Positions 57,856 through 64,000 of a stretch of 64,000 bases of DNA are shown here, piece by piece. The stretch spans positions 992,001-1,056,000 of the forward strand of contig NZ_CP113942.1 in assembly GCF_029392815.1 (NCBI RefSeq). Direction: 5' to 3'. The notes beneath the pieces are model-generated. The model saw only the letters and a list, made by a program, of their open reading frames with translations. It searched no databases and was not told the DNA's origin. Positions within the stretch are counted from its first letter, which is position 1, and every line of letters starts with the position of its first letter. The translations under genes were made by a program, and so were the position numbers. The DNA is from Bifidobacterium sp. ESL0682 (GTDB taxonomy: Bacteria; Actinomycetota; Actinomycetes; Actinomycetales; Bifidobacteriaceae).

Positions 57856-58374
57856 TCATTTGCCTTGTGCGTAATTGAGCAACAAATCTTGGATTCTGGG
57901 CATTGCCCAATGGATAAGAGCAAGGTTGGCGTAAACGGCAACAAGAGCGACGACTTGCCAGAACAGGTAGATGGTAAGCGGCGAAGTTCCGACCCGTCAA
58001 TACACACTAATGTGCCAGACCATGAACGGTAATTCGATGAGGGCGGTCAAAGCTCCGGGCACATAGCTGTGTGTAAGTGGGCAGACGGCAAGATGAGGCA
58101 AAAGGTGGAAGGTATAGGCCACACAGCATGCCAGATACAAAGTGGTGTTGTAGGTGATGCCGCAGATGACTGATACGGCAGTGAGCAAAAACATTTCCTC
58201 TGCAATGCCGGCACATAGTGCCGGCCCATGAGTTACTTCACCGAAGAACAGATGTTTGACACGTCCTGCCGTTGCAACGTCTCGACGTTTCCAATCTGGA
58301 GCGAGAATCATCTCTTCAAAGTCGTGCAGGATGAATGCGATGGGCAGTACCCAGAAGCTCAGAAACATCGACAT
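57856..58374 (-). pseudogene. HXXEE-domain membrane protein with an in-frame TGA
   Basis: The first 125 codons (58374 to 58000) encode a multi-helix protein with HDFEEM near residue 17, the HXXEE signature, and GIAEEMFLLTAVSVICGI. TGA at 57997-57999 stops it after MVWHISVY. The same frame then continues for 46 codons as RVGTSPLTIYLFWQVVALVA ... LLLNYAQGK to a stop at 57856, reading like the last helix of the protein. A point change in a Trp (or Arg) codon is the simplest cause. Divergent from a TetR gene, which probably controls it. Confidence 0.65.
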
Positions 58375-58391
58375 GATTATTCTTTCTGTAT

Positions 58392-58474
58392 GGTGACATC
58401 TGTTACCTTATTGAAAATAGGTTCTGGACATTGGCGGTGTCGAGTCGATGACACACATCTATAGTGATTGTCAC
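58392..58474. promoter_or_regulatory. Possible TetR operators between HXXEE and tetR genes
   Basis: GGTGACATCTGTTACC (58392-58407, one mismatch in seven-base arms) and GTGATTGTCAC (58464-58474) share the GTGAC/GTCAC core in a 137-bp divergent region. Confidence 0.4.
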
Positions 58475-58511
58475 CCTTGCGGCTAGACCCTGACAATAGG
58501 AGAGGATAACG

Positions 58512-59057
58512 ATGGAAGACGGGATACCGAATTCGGAACGTATGATTGTCGATGCGTTGTTCTCCAAGCTGGAGACAGAAAGCTTCGATTCTCTGACGGT
58601 CACGGAGATTGCTGCCGAAGCGAATGTGTCACGCAAGACGTTTTACAGGCATTTCACCGGCAAGAACGATGTAATCCGTTTCTATCTTGAGAAACTTATG
58701 TCTGGTCTGGTTGATGAGGACGAGCTCATGGTTGCGGTGCCGTTCACCCGATTCATTGTCCATTATTTCGAATATTTCATGGCCAATGCATCACGTCTAC
58801 GACTTCTGAAAAGGAACAATCTGCTTGCACTAGCCGCACCTATCCAGAATCAGGTGTTTTCCGAGAGATTTCCGCGGCTGCATTTGCCGTGGCATGATCC
58901 AGACTTGGGCGACGAGCAGCTTGTCGACTTGTTCATGATTGGCGGTCTATGGAACGTACTCATCGACAATCTCGACAGTCAGCCGTTCGTCGACTCCGGA
59001 AGACTCGCCACGGAGCTCATGCACCAAGCTGCCAAACGAACCAAATATCTCAAGTAA
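58512..59057 (+). CDS. TetR/AcrR family regulator
   Basis: A 181-residue repressor with N-terminal HTH (FDSLTVTEIAAEANVSRKTFYRHFTGKND) and a ligand domain without recognised family. ATG 58512 follows GGAGAGG. It is divergent from the HXXEE gene, the usual layout of a TetR repressor and its target. A second TetR gene follows 183 bp later. Confidence 0.88.
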   Translation: MEDGIPNSERMIVDALFSKLETESFDSLTVTEIAAEANVSRKTFYRHFTGKNDVIRFYLEKLMSGLVDEDELMVAVPFTRFIVHYFEYFMANASRLRLLKRNNLLALAAPIQNQVFSERFPRLHLPWHDPDLGDEQLVDLFMIGGLWNVLIDNLDSQPFVDSGRLATELMHQAAKRTKYLK

Positions 59058-59169
59058 AAGAACCGTTAAGCCAAAAATCTCGAAAGCTTAACAAGCCTTT
59101 GATTTGCACGATAAATCTACCATGCCTTCAAAGAACAAAGAAAAGGGGATGTGCCGACACGCCACGATT

Positions 59170-59210
59170 GGTAACACTGTTATCCGGAGCGTTATGATAA
59201 CGCTGTTATC
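59170..59210. promoter_or_regulatory. Twin palindromes upstream of the second tetR
   Basis: GGTAACACTGTTATC (59170-59184) and GATAACGCTGTTATC (59196-59210) have the form GATAAC-N3-GTTATC, 26 bp apart, and end 30 bp before the tetR start. They are likely its autoregulatory sites. Confidence 0.6.
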
Positions 59211-59240
59211 TTTTGTGAAAGAAATGATATAGGACAGTTG

Positions 59241-59801
59241 ATGAGCGATTCAGAACAACGGCTATTGACGGAAACGGTCAAAGCAATCGAACAACACGGG
59301 TACCAGAATATTTCCCTGCGCAGTATCGCTTCTGCCGCAGGGTTAACCACGGGCTCGCTCTACCGCCATTTCTCCACCAAGGAAGATTTATTGGTTCAGG
59401 CGGGCTACGTGGTGTCAGACAATCTAGCTAAAAGCATTCTTTCAAGCGATGAAGAGCATACCAACGCATTCGACATGCTTCTGCACATCGGCGCCGAGCT
59501 CCTTTCACTCACGCAGACAAACCCGAATTTGATCGATTTCTTCTTCTACGGGCCTTTGTACGGCAAAGCTGCGAAAGCAGAATACAATGGCAAGCCGCCG
59601 GCATTCCTATCGAAGTTGAGTACAATCGTCGCACAAGCCTGTCAACAGTATCCCGACAGTGAAGATCCGAACCTCCTACTCACACAGGTTTGGGCGTTCA
59701 TTCAAGGCTATAGCTCGCTTATCTGCCATGGAGTTGTTGCATACGACGAACAACTGCTCAGCGTGACGCTGAAGAAGCTTTTAGGTGTACCGCATCGTTG
59801 A
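59241..59801 (+). CDS. TetR/AcrR family regulator, second copy type
   Basis: Its 186 residues contain the HTH YQNISLRSIASAAGLTTGSL followed by YRHFSTKEDLL. The C-terminal ligand pocket differs from the neighbouring TetR, so it is not a recent duplicate. ATG 59241 is preferred over TTG 59238 on distance to AGGACAG. It reads in the same direction as the quinone reductase gene 88 bp further on, which is its likely target together with itself. Confidence 0.88.
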   Translation: MSDSEQRLLTETVKAIEQHGYQNISLRSIASAAGLTTGSLYRHFSTKEDLLVQAGYVVSDNLAKSILSSDEEHTNAFDMLLHIGAELLSLTQTNPNLIDFFFYGPLYGKAAKAEYNGKPPAFLSKLSTIVAQACQQYPDSEDPNLLLTQVWAFIQGYSSLICHGVVAYDEQLLSVTLKKLLGVPHR

Positions 59802-59889
59802 GTTGGTTCTGACTCAATATTTTGATGAATTAAATCGTTGCTGAATGGAAATTGTTACTAGTAACAACGCACAGGAAAGGACACAGGAT

Positions 59890-60477
59890 ATGAGCAACTA
59901 CGTCGTTGTATATTGTCATCCATATGAAAAGAGCTTCAACCATGCCATCCTTAAACGGATTCTTGACTCCTTGAGGAGTCAAGGGCATACTCCGCAGCTT
60001 ATCGATCTCTATGCCGATGGTTTCAACCCCGTTTACGACAAAGAAGAACTAAGACTTTTCCATACCGGTGGAACCCATGACCCAATGGTCAAAAAATATC
60101 TCGGTATGATTCGTGCGGCTGACGCCATCATATTCGTCACGCCTGTTTGGTGGAACTCTGTTCCCGGAATGCTCAAAGGCTTTATTGACAAGATTATGAA
60201 AGAAGGTGAAGGATTGAGTCACACAGTCACTCCTACTGGTATCCACGGTGAGCTGAGTAATATTCGGCATACTTATGTTTTCACGACCTCTACTTCTCCC
60301 ACTATTTATCTTCGACTTATGGCGGGTAATGGCATTGAACATCTATTCATGAACTGCACTCTCAAGCAGCTCGGCATGAAGCGACGCAAATGGATTAATT
60401 TTGGCGGTATCACGGGCTCTTCTCTTGAACGTCGCCTCAAGTATCTTGACAAGGTTTCTGAAATACGTTTCAAATAG
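59890..60477 (+). CDS. Flavodoxin-fold NAD(P)H-dependent oxidoreductase (quinone reductase type)
   Basis: FMN-binding reductase of the Flavodoxin_2 family, which reduces quinones or other electrophiles by two electrons. Its 195 residues start MSNYVVVYCHPYEKSFNHAI, with the phosphate loop in the CHPYEKSFN segment, and contain VTPVWWNSVPGMLKGFIDK, the family flavin/quinone loop. ATG 59890 follows CAGGAAAGGACACAGGAT. It belongs to the tetR-reductase unit and shares only the family fold with the reductase at 62512. Confidence 0.88.
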   Translation: MSNYVVVYCHPYEKSFNHAILKRILDSLRSQGHTPQLIDLYADGFNPVYDKEELRLFHTGGTHDPMVKKYLGMIRAADAIIFVTPVWWNSVPGMLKGFIDKIMKEGEGLSHTVTPTGIHGELSNIRHTYVFTTSTSPTIYLRLMAGNGIEHLFMNCTLKQLGMKRRKWINFGGITGSSLERRLKYLDKVSEIRFK

Positions 60478-60614
60478 ATGTCGGAATGGAACTTTCAAGC
60501 AAAATACAAATTGCATGTTCCTGAATTTACATCTTCACCGTTTGATAAATCAACAGTGAAGGCTACGCGATATGGCCACATCCATTGGTTTGAAGGGTGA
60601 AGCCTTTTAAATTT

Positions 60615-60654
60615 CGTAGGTCTGCATCATCTCTCCAATTGGCGCAGACCTACG
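60615..60654 (+). terminator. Hairpin after the quinone reductase gene
   Basis: CGTAGGTCTGC (60615-60625) and GCAGACCTACG (60644-60654) pair perfectly over 11 bp; no T-tract follows. Confidence 0.5.
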
Positions 60655-60761
60655 CGGGACTGAACGTTTGCACAGTCATAGCTTTTTTATTTTTTCGTAT
60701 CAGGGTATTGAGTTTCGTATTTGCACTTCCTAGGATGAGAAATCCGACATGAGAAGGGCGG

Positions 60762-62407
60762 ATGATGAACAAGACGAAACGACGTATCACAGTGCTGGCG
60801 GCTTCGGAAACAGGCAATGCTCTGGATGTGGCCGGCTGGCTGACGACTGCGGCAGAAAAGGTGTGCAGCAGTGTGCAACTTATCGAAGCGGGGGATTACG
60901 ACCCGTTGTGGCTCGCTGCTGAAGATATCCTGTTGATGGTCACTTCCACTCAAGGCATGGGCGAACCGCCGACGCGAGCGCAAAGTTTCTATGACTCGGT
61001 GATGGGTATGTCATCAAAGCCGATGCAACACGTCTCGTTTGCGGTGTTGGGGTTGGGTGACAGCGCTTATATGGATGATTTCAATCGCATGGCCCGTGAA
61101 TTTGACCGTCAATATGAGCTGCTGGGTGCTAGACGACTGACCGAGCACGGCGAATGCGATTACGACTACGAACAGACGGGGCACCCAAGTGGATCGAGAG
61201 ACTGATTCCCCTAATTAAAAAGGAAATCCACGCTGGCGCCGATACTCAAGGCAATACCACGTCAAAGCTCAACGACACCGCGTCCAATGCCAAGCGGAAC
61301 AAAAACGATGGCACATTCGAAGCAACGTTGATCGGCCGCACTTTGCTGACTGCTTCAGCTTCCAGCAAACGAGTTTTCAACATCAAGTTGCAGCTTAATT
61401 CCGCCGCTTCCTGGGAGCCAGGAGATATGGTCAGCGTGACTTACCTCAATAATGAAGCCACAGTTGATGATATTCTTTCACGGGTCACTCATAGCGGTTC
61501 AACTGATTTGAAAGCAAATATCGCCGAGTCATTGCTGACCCGAGACATCACGAAAAACGGCTTGGCGCTGATGAAAAGATATGCTCAAGTAGGTGGAAAC
61601 CAGCAGTTGTTGAAGCTCGTGGCTGATGAACGCGCAGCTGTGTGTTGGGCGAAGAATCACCCTGTCACGTCCTTATTTGACGAGTTTCCATCAGATCTTG
61701 CGCTCAATGATCTGATGGATATTTTCACTGGCAAAAATTCAAGGTTATATTCGATTTCCAACCCATGTCCGTCTTCTGACAATATCGTAGAGCTGACCGT
61801 GAGTGAAGTGCGCTATTCGGTTTGCGACAAAATTCGTCAAGGCGCTTGCTCAGGATATCTGGCGCAAGCGCCGATTGGTTCGAAGATTAGAATCTCGATT
61901 GTGCCCGACCCTCATTTCCACATGCCTTCTGATAGCCGAACCCCGATGATTATGGTGGCGTTTGGCAGTGCCATAGCTCCGTTCAGAGCATTTCTTAAGA
62001 GCAACACTGCTGAAGAAAGAAGTAGTAGGCCGACATGGCTGATCTTCGGCGACCGTTCGCCCGATGAGGATTTTCTGTATCGTGACGAGCTGGAGCAGTG
62101 GGAGAGTGGCGGCAACCTGACAAGATTGGATACGGTGTGGTCGCGATACGGCGCAAAGCACCATATTCAGGATGCTTTGCCTGAAATGGGCGCCGAGCTG
62201 TTGCGCTGGCTCGATGCAGGTGCCGAACTATACCTATGCGGACACAATCGCGACACCTTGCAATCAGTGCAGGAGGCATTGCAAACGTCCATTGCAATCG
62301 CTCAAGCCAACGCTTCAGCCATGTCGGTGGAACCGAATAATGACGACGTTGAATGGGCAAGAGCTTATATGGAACGTTTGCGTGGTGCCAGCCGCATCCA
62401 TTGTTGA
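60762..62407 (+). pseudogene. Diflavin reductase (CysJ-like), broken by a one-base deletion
   Basis: The N-terminal flavodoxin domain (ITVLAASETGNALDVAGWLT; TSTQGMGEPP; VLGLGDSAYMDDFN) is followed, in the next frame, by an FAD-binding and NADPH domain: RLYSISNPC, GACSGYLAQAP, FGSAIAPFRAFL and ELYLCGH. One base added to GGGG 61178-61181 gives EQTGAPKWIERLIPLIKKEI and a 548-residue protein like the flavoprotein subunit of sulfite reductase. No haem subunit (CysI) is nearby, so it may serve another acceptor. It stands between two quinone reductases, which suggests a redox-stress role. Confidence 0.85.
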
Positions 62408-62467
62408 GGCACAGGGCGCAACCTTTTGCTCAAGTCATACCGGTATCAGTTCTGTAACAAGTGGATG

Positions 62468-62519
62468 CGCGATAAATACGGCATTTCGCGTGAACTGGCA
62501 AGCTGCCGTATTTATCGCG
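62468..62519. terminator. Bidirectional hairpin between convergent redox genes
   Basis: CGCGATAAATACGGCA (62468-62483) and TGCCGTATTTATCGCG (62504-62519), a perfect 16-bp stem with a 20-base loop. Its right arm includes the stop codon of the minus-strand gene. Confidence 0.75.
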
Positions 62520-63084
62520 GAATTGCCGCCAGCACCTTCTGTTCGTAAGCCTTGCGGCGTTCAGGCGTGTCTTTGTGGGAGTCCATGTTGCCCAATACGT
62601 CGACATGGACGAGCTTGATTCCGCAGTTGCGAAGGATGAAGTGCTTCCAGCGAGTAACGAGCGTGCCAGGCATACGAATGTAAACAGCCGGCCCTTGGCA
62701 GCTGGTGGTGATCGATGCGGTTCGGCCTTTGAGCAGTCCTTCTTCGAGAAGCTTGCCGTCAACGTGTCGGTAAGCAACGCGTGGAGTAAAGACGCGTTCA
62801 ATCCAACCCTTGAGAATGGAGGGTTCGGCGGTCCACCATACCGGGAAGAAGAACGCAAGATGATTGGCCCATTTCACCTGTTGCTGCCAGCGGTTGGGCA
62901 ATGTTTCGTCGGCCATGTGCCGGCGGTAGCCATAGCGCAGCACCGGGTCAAAGTCCGGTTCTTGGCTCAGGTCGATAATCTCGACATGATGGCCGAGTTC
63001 CTTGGCTTTTGACATGTATGCATGGGCGAGTCCAGCACTCATGCTCTGTGGATCCGGAGACCCTTGAATGACGAGAATGTTCAT
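62512..63084 (-). CDS. NAD(P)H dehydrogenase (quinone), flavodoxin-fold (KefF/MdaB type)
   Basis: 190 residues: MNILVIQGSPDPQSMSAGLA (phosphate loop GSPDPQSMS), FFFPVWWTAEPSILKGWIER and TSCQGPAVYI, all typical of two-electron quinone reductases with bound flavin. ATG 63084 follows AAAGGAAAAAC; the frame is open further upstream but crosses the operator. Divergent from marR, with twin operators between them, so it is the probable MarR target. Confidence 0.9.
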   Translation of the reverse strand: MNILVIQGSPDPQSMSAGLAHAYMSKAKELGHHVEIIDLSQEPDFDPVLRYGYRRHMADETLPNRWQQQVKWANHLAFFFPVWWTAEPSILKGWIERVFTPRVAYRHVDGKLLEEGLLKGRTASITTSCQGPAVYIRMPGTLVTRWKHFILRNCGIKLVHVDVLGNMDSHKDTPERRKAYEQKVLAAIPR

Positions 63085-63194
63085 GTTTTTCCTTTGCGTT
63101 GAACGGAAACGGCAGGCCAAGAAACGTTTTGGTTTCGAGATCAATCATTCGAAAATCCAAGAAAAGTTGCTTTCGGCACAACCGTTAATTTAGA

Positions 63195-63238
63195 TGACAT
63201 GTCATGTTTATGAAGAATATCATTCAGGTGACATGTCA
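63195..63238. promoter_or_regulatory. Twin MarR-type operators
   Basis: TGACATGTCA occurs at 63195-63204 and 63229-63238 as perfect 10-bp palindromes, 34 bp centre to centre, in the divergent region. The second abuts TATAAT (63241-63246), the likely -10 box of marR. Confidence 0.8.
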
Positions 63239-63282
63239 TGTATAATCGGCGTGTTGTAGATACTGCACGAAAGGAACAGACA

Positions 63283-63708
63283 ATGGACGCAGCAAAATGC
63301 CTGGAATTCGTTCGAGAACTGCGCTCGTTGAACCACGTACTTGACGCGAGACTCAACGAGGGGTTGCGCCCGCTGGGCATTTCCTGCGTACAGGCCGATG
63401 CGCTGATGGCCCTGCATGAATTGCAACCCTGCACGCTGAAAACCTTGTCGGCTCATCTGATCGCCGAATCCGGACACCCCAGCCGGCTCATCTCGCGTAT
63501 GAAGAAAAACGGCTTGGTCGACGTAAAGCCGTCCGCAGCCGACGGCCGTGCCATGCTCATCAGCCTCACCGATCAAGGCGAACGTCTAGCAATGCAATCA
63601 TCCCAAATAAGGCAAGGAATCATCAATGAACTCGATCTTGATGTTCAAGACATCATCGACGCAACCAAGTTCCTGAAAACCGTAGCAAAACAGGTTTCAG
63701 CTCAATAA
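63283..63708 (+). CDS. MarR family regulator
   Basis: A 141-residue winged-helix repressor of the kind released by phenolics, quinones or oxidants. The DNA-binding core is CTLKTLSAHLIAESGHPSRL ... MKKNGLVDVKPSAADGRAML. Cys9 and Cys35-type residues (AAKCLEF; GISCVQAD) could be redox sensors as in other family members, but this is inference. ATG 63283 follows AAAGGAACAG. Divergent from the quinone reductase, with two palindromes between. Confidence 0.9.
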   Translation: MDAAKCLEFVRELRSLNHVLDARLNEGLRPLGISCVQADALMALHELQPCTLKTLSAHLIAESGHPSRLISRMKKNGLVDVKPSAADGRAMLISLTDQGERLAMQSSQIRQGIINELDLDVQDIIDATKFLKTVAKQVSAQ

Positions 63709-63790
63709 AACGAACATTTTTACTGTTCATTTACGTTTCATCGGCTTTCCGCCCAGCAAGCTTTCAGAAAAGATAGTACAGTTGAAGACT

Positions 63791-64000
63791 ATGTTTATCG
63801 GTCGTCCTTCGTTGGACGCCGCCGATGAAGACATTGAAAATCGACCACGAAAGAGGTGCGGCTTGGAAGACGCCTTCGAAGCTTCAGCGCAAAAGATGCA
63901 CGAAGCGCACATGAGTGATGTCGCCATTGCCCAATTCAAACGACTGTATGAGGAATGGCAGAATAACAACGACAGCAGCTGGATCCGCGAGGATGACATC
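63791..64000 (+). CDS. Probable UTP--glucose-1-phosphate uridylyltransferase (UDPGP family), 5' end only
   Basis: The open frame runs off the window. LEDAFEASAQKMHEAHMSDV followed by AIAQFKRLYEEWQ ... SSWIREDDI resembles the N-terminal helical region of the eukaryote-type UDP-glucose/galactose pyrophosphorylase of bifidobacteria. The catalytic domain lies outside the window, so the call rests on this region alone. The start may be ATG 63791 (weak site) or TTG 63863, which follows AAAGAGG. Confidence 0.5.
   Translation, partial: MFIGRPSLDAADEDIENRPRKRCGLEDAFEASAQKMHEAHMSDVAIAQFKRLYEEWQNNNDSSWIREDDI

Noticed and set aside
57997-57999. UGA in the HXXEE gene read as selenocysteine
   Set aside because: No selenocysteine insertion element, no selenoprotein machinery in the window, and the family does not use selenocysteine. 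A nonsense change is simpler.
63195-63238. TGACATGTCA pair as transposon terminal repeats
   Set aside because: The copies are only 34 bp apart, in a divergent promoter, next to a MarR gene. Operators explain them.

Overview
The window is a stretch of chromosome from a high-G+C actinobacterium, almost certainly a Bifidobacterium. The evidence is gene content and order: transaldolase and transketolase of the bifid shunt side by side, a fused cytidylate kinase-Der GTPase, WhiA and RapZ beside uvrA/uvrC, a phosphatidylinositol/PIM lipid operon after thrS followed by yebC-ruvCAB-yajC-apt as in mycobacteria, a PerM-like membrane protein between sucD and purH, and what looks like the start of a eukaryote-type UDP-glucose pyrophosphorylase at the right edge. 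The species cannot be fixed from this sequence.

Layout. 1-3.5 kb (minus): NAD(P)H-hydrate repair enzyme (partial) and an ABC-F ATPase. 3.6-15.2 kb (plus): LexA box, uvrA, uvrC, aroE, rapZ, whiA, pgk, tpiA, secG. 15.4-19.6 kb: a hydrolase, then tal and tkt on the minus strand. 19.8-22.3 kb: CIRCE-controlled hrcA-dnaJ. 22.3-28.3 kb: ketosamine kinase, uppP, PAC2 protein, a tRNA cluster (Gly-Cys-Val-Val), a cation exporter, a class II amidotransferase and a second tRNA-Gly. 28.6-38.4 kb: thrS, inositol-phospholipid and mannoside genes, yebC, ruvC, SOS-boxed ruvAB, yajC, apt. 38.4-48.1 kb: sucCD, perM-like, purH, DUF3017, aquaporin, rluB, cmk-der. 48.4-53.7 kb: a decayed prophage-like island bounded by a 35-bp duplication of the 3' end of tRNA-Pro(GGG). 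It holds an integrase tail, a membrane-anchored DEDDh exonuclease, a small membrane protein, a lysozyme remnant and an HNH-like protein. 53.7-58.4 kb: AT-rich accessory DNA with orphan membrane proteins, a transposase remnant, a CPBP protease and a broken HXXEE gene. 58.5-63.7 kb: a redox-stress block of two TetR regulators, two flavodoxin-fold quinone reductases, a diflavin reductase and a MarR regulator with twin operators. 63.8-64 kb: start of the probable UDP-glucose pyrophosphorylase.

Two things dominate. First, six otherwise intact genes (uvrA, tkt, the amidotransferase, thrS, patA twice, the diflavin reductase) are each broken by loss of one base at or next to a run of 4-5 identical bases. 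thrS is expected to be indispensable, so these look like homopolymer errors in the assembly rather than biology. Second, regulatory sites can be read directly: two LexA boxes, a CIRCE, two LacI-type operators at pgk and tkt, and twin palindromes at the redox regulators. They tie DNA repair, heat shock, central carbon flux and quinone stress to identifiable regulators.
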